The notes: generated by a model not told the origin, from the sequence alone. Positions 23,167-32,443 are shown, counted from the stretch's first letter. The stretch: DNA of 64,000 nt from Actinomyces viscosus (GCF_900637975.1 NZ_LR134477.1:124001-188000), one strand, 5' to 3'. Translations and numbers: made by a program.

Positions 23167-23477
23167 GGCAGCCTCCTGCGAATCGGGTCGTGGACGGAGA
23201 CGAGCTTGGTTCCGTCGGGGAAGGTCGCCTCCACCTGGACCGCGCGGATCATCTCCGGGACTCCCTCCATGACGTCGTCGTAGGTCAGCAGGGTGGTCCC
23301 GTAGGCCATGAGATCCGTGACTGTGCGCCCCTCTCGAGCTCCTTCGAGGATCTCAGCGGTGATGTACGCGACTGCCTCGGGGTGGTTGAGCCGGATCCCT
23401 CTGTCCTTGCGTCTTCGTGCCAGGTCTGCGGCGACGACGATGAGTAGCTTCTCCTGCTCACGCGGGGTGAGGTGCAT
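23163..23477 (-). CDS. ureA: Urease subunit gamma
   Basis: UreA starts [13 protein letters not shown], and with ATG 23477 it is 104 aa, close to the usual 100. The signature [21 protein letters not shown] is present. GGGAGAG lies upstream of the chosen ATG, whereas the 12-codon upstream extension is not conserved. It is the first gene of the urease operon on the minus strand. Confidence 0.96.
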   Translation of the reverse strand: MHLTPREQEKLLIVVAADLARRRKDRGIRLNHPEAVAYITAEILEGAREGRTVTDLMAYGTTLLTYDDVMEGVPEMIRAVQVEATFPDGTKLVSVHDPIRRRLP

Positions 23478-23543
23478 CGGGACTCTCCCAGAGACGGTTC
23501 GGAGCGGGCGCATAAGCGCGAGCTTGTCCGCGTGTGACGGACG

Positions 23544-23580
23544 CTTATAGGCAACGCCTTACGTGTTACGTGAATATTTC
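23544..23580 (-). promoter_or_regulatory. Candidate urease promoter with GlnR-like half-sites
   Basis: On the minus strand TATAAG (23549-23544) is a plausible -10. Just upstream, GAAAT (23580-23576), six bases, then GTAAC (23569-23565) resembles the GAAAC-N6-GTNAC arrangement bound by the nitrogen regulator GlnR. Nitrogen control of urease is known in Actinomyces naeslundii; the binding site is inference from a partial match. The rest of 23478-23707 shows no gene. Confidence 0.4.
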
Positions 23581-23707
23581 CGGTTAGTTGGCGGTGAGGT
23601 TCACAGGTGCTTCCGCCTCATCGGTTTCCCGCGTCGTTGCAGGGTGAGGCTGATTGTGATTGAAGTGCCGCCATTCTTCGGCGACTGGGGTCGATGCTGA
23701 GGAAAGG

Positions 23708-23745
23708 AAGGGGCGGGATGCGCGTTGTCGCGCATCCCGCCCCTT
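23708..23745. terminator. Terminator of the ribosomal-protein operon
   Basis: A perfect 15-bp GC-rich stem (GGGGCGGGATGCGCG, 23710-23724) with a TTGT loop is extended by two A-T pairs. It is 20 bp beyond the last stop of the minus-strand ribosomal operon and upstream of the urease promoter region. Confidence 0.85.
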
Positions 23746-23764
23746 GCGGAGGTGGACCTGGCCG

Positions 23765-23887
23765 TCAGCCCTGACGGGCCTTGAGACGGGGGTTCTTCTT
23801 ATTGATGACGTAGGTGTGACCGCGGCGTCGGACCACCTTGGACCCCGGCTGCTTGGCCAGGGACCGGATCGAGGCGCGAACCTTCAT
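23765..23887 (-). CDS. rpmJ: 50S ribosomal protein L36, zinc-free paralogue
   Basis: The 40-residue protein [19 protein letters not shown]... keeps the L36 core ([23 protein letters not shown]) but lacks the three Cys and one His that bind zinc in the standard form. It is the last gene of a five-gene operon of such C-minus paralogues. These replace zinc-containing copies during zinc starvation in other bacteria. Confidence 0.93.
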   Translation of the reverse strand: MKVRASIRSLAKQPGSKVVRRRGHTYVINKKNPRLKARQG

Positions 23888-23964
23888 GGGTGGTTCCTCT
23901 CCTTCCTTCTGTGTTGCGAGTGGACGTGGGGCACTGCGGCGGTGGGGCCGCCGTGCCTGCGGGG

Positions 23965-24216
23965 CTAGCGCGTGCGCTTGCCGTAGCGACGCTCGAACTT
24001 CTCCACCCGGCCGGCCGTGTCCAGGATCTTGCCCTGGCCGGTCCAGAACGGGTGCGAGGCGCTGGAGACCTCGACGTCGTAGACTGGGTAGGTGTTGCCA
24101 TCCTCCCACTCGATGGTCTCCGACGACGTCAGGGTCGAGCGGGTCAGGAAGGCGAAGTCAGCGGACTTGTCGCGAAAGACGATGGGCTGGTAGCTGGGGT
24201 GGATCCCAGGGCGCAT
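23965..24216 (-). CDS. rpmE2: 50S ribosomal protein L31 type B (zinc-free)
   Basis: This 83-residue protein has [29 protein letters not shown] and [29 protein letters not shown], typical of type B L31. The CxxC zinc motif of type A L31 is absent. It lies 48 bp after rpsN and 77 bp before rpmJ on the minus strand. Confidence 0.95.
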   Translation of the reverse strand: MRPGIHPSYQPIVFRDKSADFAFLTRSTLTSSETIEWEDGNTYPVYDVEVSSASHPFWTGQGKILDTAGRVEKFERRYGKRTR

Positions 24217-24264
24217 GGAAGCTCCTTGAACTGTGCGTGAGTGGTTGGGCGGCGGGCGGGATGG

Positions 24265-24570
24265 CTACCAGGAGGACTTGACGATGCCCGGAAGCTCACC
24301 GCGCAGCGCCATCTCGCGGAAACGCACCCGGGAGGTCCCGGTGACGCGCAGGTGTCCGCGCGGGCGCCCGTCCACCGCGTCGCGCCGCCGCAGGCGGGTG
24401 GGGGAGGCGTCCCGGGGCAGCGCGTGCAGCGCCGCCATCGCCTCATCGCGCTCGGCCTGGCTCAGGTGAGGGTTGACCGAGGCGCGCTTGAGCTCGGCCC
24501 GGCGCTCGGCGTAGCGCGCCACCACGTCCTGGCGCCTCAGCTCGGCGGCGATCTTGGACTTCTTGGCCAT
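24265..24570 (-). CDS. rpsN: 30S ribosomal protein S14, zinc-free long form
   Basis: The 101-residue length and sequence ([50 protein letters not shown]) identify the long, Cys-free S14. The short zinc-binding form of about 61 aa is expected in the main ribosomal operons. Its ATG overlaps the rpmG stop by one base. Confidence 0.95.
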   Translation of the reverse strand: MAKKSKIAAELRRQDVVARYAERRAELKRASVNPHLSQAERDEAMAALHALPRDASPTRLRRRDAVDGRPRGHLRVTGTSRVRFREMALRGELPGIVKSSW

Positions 24571-24746
24571 CAGCGCGACTCCTTGTACTCCACGTGCCGG
24601 CGCACCACCGGATCGAACTTGCGCAGCACCAGCCGGTCGGGGGTGTTGCGGCGGTTCTTGCGGGTGACGTACGTGTGGCCCGTCCCCGCGGTGGAGACCA
24701 TCTTGATGATCGGCCGCAGGTCCTTGCCGCCCTTGGCTCCGCTCAT
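24570..24746 (-). CDS. rpmG: 50S ribosomal protein L33, zinc-free paralogue
   Basis: The 58-residue protein contains [29 protein letters not shown] and [16 protein letters not shown], the L33 pattern. The CxxC pairs of zinc-binding L33 are absent. ATG overlaps the rpmB stop (ATGA) and its own stop overlaps the rpsN start, so translation of the three is probably coupled. Confidence 0.94.
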   Translation of the reverse strand: MSGAKGGKDLRPIIKMVSTAGTGHTYVTRKNRRNTPDRLVLRKFDPVVRRHVEYKESR

Positions 24747-24982
24747 GACAGCTTCTCCCCGCGGGCGAGCATCTGGGCCACGACGACGTCGATGCCCAGC
24801 TTGTCGATCGTGCGGATGCCCTTGGCGGACACCGTCAGGCGCACGGTGCGTCCCAGTGACGGCACCCAGTAGCGCTTGCGCTGCAGATTGGGGTTCCGGC
24901 GCCGGGGAGTGCGCTGGTGCGAGTGGGAGACGGACCGGCCGAAGACCGGCCGGGCTCCCGTGACTTGGCAGTAGGTGGTCAT
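24743..24982 (-). CDS. rpmB: 50S ribosomal protein L28, zinc-free paralogue
   Basis: This 79-residue protein has the L28 features [42 protein letters not shown] and [15 protein letters not shown] in normal order. Only one Cys is left, so the zinc motif is lost. It is the first gene of the operon; its ATG lies next to the Zur-like palindrome and is close enough for a very short leader. Confidence 0.93.
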   Translation of the reverse strand: MTTYCQVTGARPVFGRSVSHSHQRTPRRRNPNLQRKRYWVPSLGRTVRLTVSAKGIRTIDKLGIDVVVAQMLARGEKLS

Positions 24983-24990
24983 GACGAGCA

Positions 24991-25010
24991 TGATATAATA
25001 ATGATTCTCA
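24991..25010. promoter_or_regulatory. Putative Zur operator with overlapping divergent -10 elements
   Basis: TGATATAATAATGATTCTCA is an AT-rich interrupted palindrome (TGA...TCA ends) in otherwise GC-rich DNA, similar in style to Zur boxes. It contains TATAAT (24994-24999) for the rightward mrf-like gene and TATTAT on the opposite strand for the ribosomal-protein operon. Repression of both by zinc-loaded Zur is inferred from the box and the gene content. Confidence 0.7.
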
Positions 25011-25037
25011 ATCTCGTCAACTCTGCTGGAGGACCAC

Positions 25038-26291
25038 GTGATCGATCCCTCGGATGACCTCGCCGCCGACCTCTTCGACCGCCCCGACGACCAGACCGAA
25101 GCCGACCACCGGCACGCCCTGGCCGTCATCGGCGCCGTCGACCCCGCCCTGCTGGACCTGGTCGACCTCTCCCTGGCCGGCCAGGGCGCCGTCGTCATCC
25201 GCGCCGGTCTCCACTTCGGCGACGACGGCGATGAGGACGACGGTAACGACGGCGGTGACGACGGCGGTGACGACGACTTCGTCCGCCTCGTCAGCCACAG
25301 CTCGGCCGACGGATTCGACGACGACCCGGTCCGTCTCGACGTCCCCATGCCTCTGACCTGCCCCACCTGCTCCCTGCGCGAGGTGCTGGTTGCCGTCGCC
25401 GAGGACCGGGCGGCCCAGGACCCGGGCGGCACCACCGTCATCCTCCTGCCGGCGGCCATCGAGCTCGCCCACCTCCTGCCTCATCTGGCCGAGGACCTGA
25501 CCGGCACCGAAGTGAGACTGGCCGGGGCCGCCCACGTCCTGGACGCCACCACCGCCTGCGACGAGCTCCTCGAGCACCGCCTGCTGACGGCCTTCCCCGG
25601 TGACTGCCGCTGCGCCGGCGCCGTCCACCTGGCCAACCTCGGCTACGCCGACGTCGTCCTGGCCCTGGGGCGCGACGAGGACCCCGCCGGGGCCGACCTC
25701 ATCGAGCACCTGCGCCCCCACGACGCGCTGCTGCTCCCCGGCCTCGACGCGCCCCTCCTGGAGGCCCTCACCGGTCTCACGCACGACGTCCGCGCCTCCC
25801 TGAGCCGCATCCACCCGGCCACCACCAGCGCCTGGGGCGGCCCCGACGACCACGGCGTGTGGACCCTCGACCTCAGCGCCGCCCTGCCCTTCCACCCCGG
25901 ACGTCTGCGGGCCCTCGTCGTCGACCTCGCCGGCCAGGGCCTGTGCGCCCGCGGCTGCTTCTGGCTGCCCAGCCGCCCCGGCCGGGTCTGCACCTGGGAG
26001 GTCGTCGGAGGCGCCCTCAGCGTCGGCGACGCCGGAACCTGGGCGGAGGTCCCGACCGGTCCGTCAGGCGACGTCGTCGGCGTCGGTGGCGGGATCGACG
26101 GCGGTGCCTCGGGCGAGCCCCGCTGTCACCTCGTGGTCACCGGCGTCGGGGACGAGGACATGCGCGAGCAGGTGCGGCGCGCCTTCGCCCGCATCCTCCT
26201 GCGCCCCGAGGAGATGGCCCAGGCCCTGGCCTGGATCGGCGCCGACGACGGTCTGAGCGACTGGTTCGGCCAGGGGAGCCCGGAGAGCTGA
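25038..26291 (+). CDS. COG0523/CobW-type protein, likely ribosome-hibernation recruiter Mrf
   Basis: The 417-residue protein has a C-terminal CobW domain ([48 protein letters not shown]). It also has a CPTC pair at C108/C111 followed by SLREVL, the place of the CxCC metal motif in COG0523. The N-terminal P-loop GxxGxGKT is missing, and an Asp/Gly run occupies residues 61-80. In mycobacteria a related protein, Mrf, is encoded with zinc-free ribosomal proteins, is Zur-controlled and recruits the hibernation factor to 30S. Gene context here is the same. GTG 25038 follows CTGGAGG. GTPase activity seems unlikely. Confidence 0.8.
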   Translation: MIDPSDDLAADLFDRPDDQTEADHRHALAVIGAVDPALLDLVDLSLAGQGAVVIRAGLHFGDDGDEDDGNDGGDDGGDDDFVRLVSHSSADGFDDDPVRLDVPMPLTCPTCSLREVLVAVAEDRAAQDPGGTTVILLPAAIELAHLLPHLAEDLTGTEVRLAGAAHVLDATTACDELLEHRLLTAFPGDCRCAGAVHLANLGYADVVLALGRDEDPAGADLIEHLRPHDALLLPGLDAPLLEALTGLTHDVRASLSRIHPATTSAWGGPDDHGVWTLDLSAALPFHPGRLRALVVDLAGQGLCARGCFWLPSRPGRVCTWEVVGGALSVGDAGTWAEVPTGPSGDVVGVGGGIDGGASGEPRCHLVVTGVGDEDMREQVRRAFARILLRPEEMAQALAWIGADDGLSDWFGQGSPES

Positions 26292-26344
26292 CCGTTCGGT
26301 CCCGAGGCGGGAGACTCGTGTGACGCGGCCCCGGCCCGGCGCGA

Positions 26345-26350
26345 TAGGCT
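26345..26350 (+). promoter_or_regulatory. -10 element of the glyA riboswitch transcript
   Basis: TAGGCT matches TANNNT. Initiation six or seven bases later falls at about 26356-26357, immediately at the 5' edge of the ZTP aptamer, which supports both calls. Confidence 0.6.
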
Positions 26351-26353
26351 ATG

Positions 26354-26430
26354 CCCGTCGCGACTGGCGCCGGGTGGATCACCACCGGGGAGCGGCACGA
26401 ACACGACTCCGGGGTCGCCCGCCTGGGCCA
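26354..26430 (+). ncRNA. ZTP (pfl) riboswitch upstream of glyA
   Basis: The sequence carries the conserved pfl blocks: GTCGCGACTGGCG, a hairpin GGGTGG-ATCA-CCACC followed by GGGGAGCG, then a linker and GCCTGGGCC. ZTP riboswitches sense ZMP/ZTP, which build up when 10-formyl-THF is short, and turn on folate and purine genes. A ZTP riboswitch from Actinomyces (Schaalia) odontolyticus was used for structure determination. The downstream glyA and folD genes both make one-carbon folates. Between the aptamer and ATG 26501, GCGCAC/GTGCGC can pair, which could form the switching helix. Confidence 0.9.
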
Positions 26431-26500
26431 CGGATCGCCCACCAGTGCGCGCACCTGAGCCGGCTACGTCGCAGCGTGCGCCCCACACCTGAGGAGAGAC

Positions 26501-27811
26501 ATGACCGCGCAAGCCGTCACCCCGTCCCTGAACCAGCCGCTGGCCGAGCTCGACCCCGATATCGCAGAGGTCCTCACCGGAGAGCTCGCCCGCCAGCGCG
26601 AGACCCTGGAGATGATCGCCTCGGAGAACTTCGTTCCCCGGGCCGTCCTGGAGTGCCAGGGCTCGGTCCTGACCAACAAGTACGCCGAGGGCTACCCCGG
26701 ACGCCGCTACTACGGCGGCTGCGAGGTCGTCGACGTCGCCGAGTCCCTGGCCATCGAGCGCGCCAAGGCCGTCTTCGACGCCGAGTGGGCCAACGTCCAG
26801 CCCCACTCCGGTGCCCAGGCCAACGCCGCCGTCCTCCACGCCCTGGCCACCCCCGGTGACACCCTCCTGGGCCTGTCCCTGGCCCACGGCGGCCACCTCA
26901 CCCACGGCATGAAGATCAACTTCTCCGGCAAGAACTACAACGCCACCGCCTACGGCGTGGACGAGACCACCATGCGCATCGAGATGGACCAGGTGCGCGA
27001 GGCCGCCCTGCGCGAGCGCCCCACGGTCATCATCGCCGGCTGGTCCGCCTACCCCCGCCACCTCGACTTCGCGGCCTTCCGCGCCATCGCCGACGAGGTC
27101 GGTGCCGCCCTGTGGGTGGACATGGCCCACTTCGCCGGGCTCGTGGCCGCGGGCCTGCACCCCAACCCCGTCCCGCACGCCGACGTCGTGTCCACCACCG
27201 TCCACAAGACCCTGGGCGGACCCCGCTCGGGCATGCTGCTGTCCAGCCGCGCCGAGCAGTGGGGCAAGAAGCTCAACTCCGCCGTCTTCCCCGGCCAGCA
27301 GGGCGGTCCCCTCATGCACGTCATCGCCGCCAAGGCCGTGGCCATGAAGATCGCCGGCACCGAGGAGTTCCGTGAGCGCCAGGAGCGCACCGTGCGCGGC
27401 GCCGCCATCATCGCCGAGCGCCTCGGGGCCGACGACGTGCGCGCGGCCGGCGTCAGCCTCGTCACCGGCGGCACCGACGTCCACCTGGTGCTGGTCGACC
27501 TGCGCGACTCCTCCCTGGACGGCCAGCAGGCCGAGGACCTCCTCCACACCGCAGGCATCACGGTCAACCGCAACGCCGTCCCCTTCGACCCGCGCCCCCC
27601 GCGCGTGACCTCCGGCCTGCGCATCGGCACCCCCGCCCTGGCCACCCGCGGCTTCGGTGACGCCGAGTTCACCGAGGTCGCCGACATCATCGCCGCCACC
27701 CTCATCCACGGCGCCGCCGGCACCGCCGACGACGAGACCCTGGCGGCCCTGCGCGGTCGCGTGCGCGCCCTGACCGACGCCTTCCCCCTCTACCCGGGGC
27801 TGGCCCAGTGA
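26501..27811 (+). CDS. glyA: Serine hydroxymethyltransferase
   Basis: GlyA transfers the serine hydroxymethyl group to tetrahydrofolate, making glycine and 5,10-methylene-THF with PLP. The 436-residue protein has [20 protein letters not shown], and the PLP lysine K236 in [20 protein letters not shown] precedes ATG 26501. The stop overlaps the folD GTG by four bases (GTGA), so the ZTP riboswitch probably controls both. Confidence 0.97.
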   Translation: MTAQAVTPSLNQPLAELDPDIAEVLTGELARQRETLEMIASENFVPRAVLECQGSVLTNKYAEGYPGRRYYGGCEVVDVAESLAIERAKAVFDAEWANVQPHSGAQANAAVLHALATPGDTLLGLSLAHGGHLTHGMKINFSGKNYNATAYGVDETTMRIEMDQVREAALRERPTVIIAGWSAYPRHLDFAAFRAIADEVGAALWVDMAHFAGLVAAGLHPNPVPHADVVSTTVHKTLGGPRSGMLLSSRAEQWGKKLNSAVFPGQQGGPLMHVIAAKAVAMKIAGTEEFRERQERTVRGAAIIAERLGADDVRAAGVSLVTGGTDVHLVLVDLRDSSLDGQQAEDLLHTAGITVNRNAVPFDPRPPRVTSGLRIGTPALATRGFGDAEFTEVADIIAATLIHGAAGTADDETLAALRGRVRALTDAFPLYPGLAQ

Positions 27812-28704
27812 GGGCCCCCTGGGGAGGACCCGCCCGGGTCCTGGACGGCAAGGCCACGGCCGCCGCTCTCAAGGCCGAGCTCGCCGGCCGGGTGGCGGCG
27901 CTGCGCGAGCGCGGCGTCGTCCCCGGCCTGGGCACCGTCCTGGTGGGGGAGGACCCCGGCAGCGTCAAGTACGTGGCCGGCAAGCACTCCGACTGCGCCG
28001 AGGTCGGCATCGTCTCCATCCGTGAGGACCTGCCGGCCACCGCCACCCAGGCCGAGGTGGCCGCCGCCGTCGACCGCCTCAACGCCGACCCCGCCTGCAC
28101 CGGCTACATCGTCCAGCTCCCGCTGCCGGCCGGCATTGACACCAACGCCATCCTGGAGCGCGTCGACCCGGCCAAGGACGCCGACGGCCTGCACCCCACC
28201 AACCTGGGGCGCCTGGTGCTGCGGGCCTCGGGGCCCATCGACTCACCCCTGCCCTGCACGCCGCGCGGCTGCATCGAGCTCATGGAGCGCCACGGCATCG
28301 ACCTGGCCGGTCGCAACGTGTGCGTCGTCGGCCGCGGAGTCACGGTGGGCCGCTCCATCGGCCTGCTCCTGGGCCGCAAGGACGTCAACGCCACCGTCGA
28401 CATCTGCCACACCGGCACCACGGACCTGGCCGACCACGTGCGCCGGGCCGATGTCGTCATCTCGGCGGCCGGCAGCCCCGGCATCATCACCGCGGAGATG
28501 GTGGCCCCCGGGGCGATCGTCCTGGACGTGGGCGTCTCGCGCGTCGTCGACCCCGCCACCGGTAAGGGCCGCATCGCCGGTGACGTCGCCGACGGCGTCG
28601 ACGAGGTCGCCTCCTGGCTCTCACCCAACCCCGGCGGCGTGGGCCCCATGACCCGGGCCCTGCTGCTGGCCAACGTGGTCGAGACCGCGGAGCGCTCGCT
28701 CTGA
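27808..28704 (+). CDS. folD: Methylene-THF dehydrogenase / methenyl-THF cyclohydrolase
   Basis: FolD converts 5,10-methylene-THF to 10-formyl-THF in two steps, directly using the GlyA product. The 298-residue protein has [16 protein letters not shown] with the catalytic Lys, [23 protein letters not shown], and the Rossmann-type [20 protein letters not shown] start at 27808 is coupled to glyA. No terminator is obvious before the next gene, which has its own promoter. Confidence 0.96.
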   Translation: MRAPWGGPARVLDGKATAAALKAELAGRVAALRERGVVPGLGTVLVGEDPGSVKYVAGKHSDCAEVGIVSIREDLPATATQAEVAAAVDRLNADPACTGYIVQLPLPAGIDTNAILERVDPAKDADGLHPTNLGRLVLRASGPIDSPLPCTPRGCIELMERHGIDLAGRNVCVVGRGVTVGRSIGLLLGRKDVNATVDICHTGTTDLADHVRRADVVISAAGSPGIITAEMVAPGAIVLDVGVSRVVDPATGKGRIAGDVADGVDEVASWLSPNPGGVGPMTRALLLANVVETAERSL

Positions 28705-28746
28705 GGCGTGTCGCCGCTCGCCTGACCGGCCGATAACCTTGAGGCC

Positions 28747-30432
28747 ATGACGGACGAGTCCCACGGCGCCAGCCCCTCCCAGCCCCACCAGCGCAGTCAC
28801 TCGGCTGAGTCGGCCGACTCCCCGCAGTCCGAGCCGACTCAGCCGGGTGCGTCCCCTGACGAGCCCGGCCGGTCCGGCCTGCGGCGTCGGACCCTGCTGC
28901 TGGGCGCGGCCGGCGCTGGTGCCCTCGTCGTGGGGGGAGCGATCCTGGTGCGCTGCTCGTCGGGGCGCAGAAGCACTCCGAGCCCCACCTCCACGGACTC
29001 GGAGGCCTCGGCCGCCTACCGCCCCGCCTACCACTACAGCCCAGCCAGGGGGAACCTCGCCGACCCCAACGGCCTGGTCCTCTACGAGGGCGAGTACCAC
29101 CTCTTCCACCAGCAGGACGGCACCTGGGGCCACGCCGTCAGCACGGACATGGTGCACTGGAAGCGCATGGGCACGGCCCTGGAGCACGACTCGCAGGGCC
29201 TGGCCATGTCCGGCAGCTGCGTCGTCGACGGCGCCGACACCTCCGGCCTGGTCAAGGGCGGCGGCATGGTGGCCGTCTACACCTCCACCGAGGACGGTGA
29301 GGCCCAGTCCCTGGCCTACTCCACCGACCGGGGCCGCTCCTGGGAGCGCTTCTCCGGCAACCCCGTCATCCCCAACGACGGGCGCAAGGACTTCCGCGAC
29401 CCCAAGGTCTTCTGGCACGAGGACTCCAAGGCCTGGGTCATGATCGTCTCGGCCGGTGACCACGTCTCCCTGTACCGCTCCACCGACCTGAAGACCTGGA
29501 GCCATGCCAGCGACTTCGGCCAGGACATCGGCTCGCACGCCGCCGTGTGGGAGTGCCCCGACCTCTTCCCCCTGACCGACACCAGCGATGGCAGGACCCG
29601 CTGGGTCATGACCCTCTCGGTGGGCGCCAACGAGGAGACGGCCGGCTCCACCGCCCAGTACTTCATCGGCGACTTCGACGGATCCGTCTTCTTCCCCGAG
29701 GACCGCGAGACCCGTTTCACCGACGCCGGCCAGGACTTCTACGCCGCCCAGAGCTTCGAGCACATCGAGGGCCGCCGCGTGTGGATGGCCTGGCTGGGCA
29801 ACTGGAACTACCCCTACTCGCTTCCCACCGGGGACTGGCACGGTGAGATGAGCATCCCGCGCGAGCTGTCCCTGACCACTGCCGACGGTAAGCGCACCCT
29901 CGTCCAGAAGCCCGTCCCCGAGCTCGACGCGCTGCGCGGCAAGGCGACCGACCTCGGCGGCCTCGCCGCCACAGGCAGCACCGGCTCCGCGGTGACGGAC
30001 CTGGGCAAGGGCCGCACGGTCGAGATCGACCTGACCCTGGACGTCTCCAAGGCCTCCGAGGCCTGGCTGGGCCTGGCCCGAGGGGAGGTCGACGGCGCTC
30101 TCCAGGAGGTGCGCGTCGGCGTCAACGTCTCGGCCGGCACCTTCTACCTGGACCGCACCAACGGCGGGCTGAAGCAGATCGACGGCAAGGACGAGGGCAC
30201 CACCACCGACTTCGCCCTGCGCCGCGAGGTCGCCTACCACCCCACCGGCTCGACGGTGCGCCTGCACCTCTACCTCGACCGCTCCAGCCTCGAGGTCTTC
30301 GTCGACGACGGCGCCACGGTCGGCAGCCTCCTGGTCTTCACCGACCCCGGCTGCCAGGAGATCGTCCTGGGCGCCACGGGCACGGCCACGATCACCTCGG
30401 GCAGCCTCACCCCGCTGTCGGCCGCCGTGTAG
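28747..30432 (+). CDS. GH32 levanase/fructosidase, exported
   Basis: The 561-residue enzyme hydrolyses beta-fructosides such as levan, inulin or sucrose. Catalytic residues are D106 (NLADPNG nucleophile; the usual WMN is changed to NLA), D218 (FRDP, transition-state stabiliser) and E269 (WECP, acid/base). Residues 46-48 are RRR followed by a hydrophobic segment (49-68), a possible Tat signal or anchor; C70 lies just after it. A GH32 beta-sandwich domain ends the protein. A levanase-like gene, levJ, was described with ftf in A. naeslundii, and this may be it. TAACCT (28734-28739) lies seven bases before ATG, suggesting a leaderless start. Confidence 0.9.
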   Translation: MTDESHGASPSQPHQRSHSAESADSPQSEPTQPGASPDEPGRSGLRRRTLLLGAAGAGALVVGGAILVRCSSGRRSTPSPTSTDSEASAAYRPAYHYSPARGNLADPNGLVLYEGEYHLFHQQDGTWGHAVSTDMVHWKRMGTALEHDSQGLAMSGSCVVDGADTSGLVKGGGMVAVYTSTEDGEAQSLAYSTDRGRSWERFSGNPVIPNDGRKDFRDPKVFWHEDSKAWVMIVSAGDHVSLYRSTDLKTWSHASDFGQDIGSHAAVWECPDLFPLTDTSDGRTRWVMTLSVGANEETAGSTAQYFIGDFDGSVFFPEDRETRFTDAGQDFYAAQSFEHIEGRRVWMAWLGNWNYPYSLPTGDWHGEMSIPRELSLTTADGKRTLVQKPVPELDALRGKATDLGGLAATGSTGSAVTDLGKGRTVEIDLTLDVSKASEAWLGLARGEVDGALQEVRVGVNVSAGTFYLDRTNGGLKQIDGKDEGTTTDFALRREVAYHPTGSTVRLHLYLDRSSLEVFVDDGATVGSLLVFTDPGCQEIVLGATGTATITSGSLTPLSAAV

Positions 30433-30478
30433 GTGCGCAGCCGCGCTGATGCGCGCAGCAGAGGCAGACCCGACGACG

Positions 30479-30518
30479 GGTGGGGGCCGCCGGAACCAGT
30501 GTTCCGACGGCCCCCACC
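30479..30518. terminator. Bidirectional terminator between GH32 and GH68 genes
   Basis: An 18-bp stem (GGTGGGGGCCGCCGGAAC) with one mismatch closes a CAGT loop. It lies between the convergent ends of the fructosidase and levansucrase genes. Confidence 0.85.
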
Positions 30519-30574
30519 ATCATCTGGGCGGCGTTCTCGGGTCGCTCTGAGCAGTGGCGCCCGGTCCGCCTGGC

Positions 30575-32443
30575 CTACCTCAGGCGCTGCGGGCGGGTGT
30601 CACCGCCGTTGGTACGGGCCCGGTCCGAGGGGACGTCCCCGAACCCTCCCAGACCGTTGGTCCCGTAGGTACGGTCCACCGAGGTGGTGTCCCCGGAGAT
30701 GTTGATCTTCACCGTCGGAGCCAGTGATCCTCCGCGCACCGGGTTGTTGTCATGGTTGCCGCCGATGGAGTCGATGAACGACGTCACCAGGCCGCCCGGC
30801 ATCACGTAGTGCGAGTACGACTGGAAGGTGTACGGGCTCTGGTTCCAGTCGGGCGAGTACGGCTTGCCCGGGTTGAAGTTGAGGTTGATCGGGTTGCCCA
30901 GCGCGATACCGGTGCCCTGGTTGAGCGGCTTGTAGTCCGATCGCAGCCCGTCGCCCACGAACCCGTAGACGCCCTCGGGGCCCTGGAGGCCGTCGGCGTA
31001 GGTCTCCCGGTGCGAGATCGTGAACAGGTAGTACTTGCCGTCCTGGAAGTAGATCTGAGGCCGCTCGGTCTGGTCGTTGACACAGTTACCACTCAGCAGC
31101 GGCGGCAGGTACTCCCACTCGGTCATCGCCTTGTTCTTGGCCCGGGCCAGACCCACGTTGGCCAGCTGGTAGTAGGCGCCGCGCTGGTTGACCGACTCGA
31201 CCGTCTCGGCCTTGGGATCGCCCTTCTCGTAGCCCAGGTCCTCCTCGGTGCAGGTGGCCAGGGTGGTGTTCTGGCCGGCCTTGGCCGCGGCGTCGACGTA
31301 CTGCTGCTCACGCACGTAGGCCGAGTTGCCCTCGAAGACCATGTACTCGGTGGGGTCGGAGGGGGCGTTCTGGTCGCGGAAGGTGAAGGGGTCGCGGAAG
31401 TTCACGCCCGGGTTCTGCTCGCGGGTCTGGTAGTACTTGCCGTCCGGCACGAGCAGCTGGTGCTGGGTGCGGAAACCGGTGAGCCACACACCGTTCTCGT
31501 CGGCGTAGATGCGTCCCTCGGACTGCACGATCCGCGGGTCGTAGGGCTTGGAGGTGCCGTTGTTGTTGTCGGCCTGGCCTCCGCCGTCACCGCTGCCGCC
31601 GGTGGTGGTGTTGTAGAAGGCCACCGAGGTGTAGAACATGCGGATCTTGTTGCCCTCCATGAGGCGGGCCGATCCGGACCACTCGGTCTGGGCCGTGAAG
31701 CTCTGGTCCTCGAAGATCGAGCCGGAGGCGCCGTCGGGGAAGACGTGGCCGCCGTAGATCCAGCCGCCGTTGGAGCTGTTCGCGCCGTCGGCCGACGAGG
31801 TCTGCGTGCCCGCCTTGCGGTAGAAGAAGCCCAGGCGCGCGTGGGTGTGACGGTCGTCGAAGGTGTAGCCGGCGTGCCGGTCGGCCACCAGGGAGAAGGC
31901 GATCTCCCAGCCGTTGTAGGAGATCTGGTGGGCGGCGTCATCGGTCAGCGTCCAGGTGTCCCACACCCACACGTCGTCACTCGTGGCCGGGAAGCCGTTG
32001 GAGATCTCCGGCATCGTGGTCTGCTCGGGCATCGAGTTGGTGCCCGACGCCGCGTTGGGGTCGGAGACCCGCTGGATCTGCATCGCGTCGGCGCGGGTCC
32101 ACTTGGCGGTGTAGTCCTCCTCGACCCCGTGGGCCGCACCGGTGTGCTTGGTGGCGTTGGCCCAGCCGGGGTTGTCGGCCTTGAATCCGTTCGCGTCCTG
32201 GGCGGCGGCGCCCTGATCGGCGGCGGCGTTCTGGTCGGCCTGACCCGCCTGCCCCTGATCGGCAGCGGCGGCGTTCTGGTCGGCGCCCGCCTCGGGGGAG
32301 GCCTCGGCGGAGGCGCTGGCTTCGGGGGAGGGGGTCTCGTCTGCCAGCGCGGTGGTTCCGGTCCCGGCCACCAGGAGTCCGAGCGCCAGCGCCGCGGCCA
32401 GTCGTCTGCGACGAGCGCGGAACGAAGTGTGTGTCACGGTCAT
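30575..32443 (-). CDS. ftf: Levansucrase / fructosyltransferase (GH68), secreted
   Basis: This 622-residue enzyme makes levan-type fructan from sucrose outside the cell. A signal peptide (residues 1-35, RRRRLAAALALGLLVAGTG..ALA) is followed by a repetitive Ala/Gln/Asp linker (about 40-85, with ADQNAAA units). The GH68 catalytic set is complete: D162 (VWDTW, nucleophile), D351 (FRDP) and E460 (NDQTERPQIY, acid/base). No wall-sorting signal is visible. It faces the GH32 gene, so polymer synthesis and degradation are encoded tail to tail. ftf has been studied in A. naeslundii. Confidence 0.94.
   Translation of the reverse strand: MTVTHTSFRARRRRLAAALALGLLVAGTGTTALADETPSPEASASAEASPEAGADQNAAAADQGQAGQADQNAAADQGAAAQDANGFKADNPGWANATKHTGAAHGVEEDYTAKWTRADAMQIQRVSDPNAASGTNSMPEQTTMPEISNGFPATSDDVWVWDTWTLTDDAAHQISYNGWEIAFSLVADRHAGYTFDDRHTHARLGFFYRKAGTQTSSADGANSSNGGWIYGGHVFPDGASGSIFEDQSFTAQTEWSGSARLMEGNKIRMFYTSVAFYNTTTGGSGDGGGQADNNNGTSKPYDPRIVQSEGRIYADENGVWLTGFRTQHQLLVPDGKYYQTREQNPGVNFRDPFTFRDQNAPSDPTEYMVFEGNSAYVREQQYVDAAAKAGQNTTLATCTEEDLGYEKGDPKAETVESVNQRGAYYQLANVGLARAKNKAMTEWEYLPPLLSGNCVNDQTERPQIYFQDGKYYLFTISHRETYADGLQGPEGVYGFVGDGLRSDYKPLNQGTGIALGNPINLNFNPGKPYSPDWNQSPYTFQSYSHYVMPGGLVTSFIDSIGGNHDNNPVRGGSLAPTVKINISGDTTSVDRTYGTNGLGGFGDVPSDRARTNGGDTRPQRLR

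Noticed and set aside
25038..26291. Calling this gene an active COG0523 GTPase
   Set aside because: The Walker A loop is not present in the N-terminal region, so GTPase activity is not supported.
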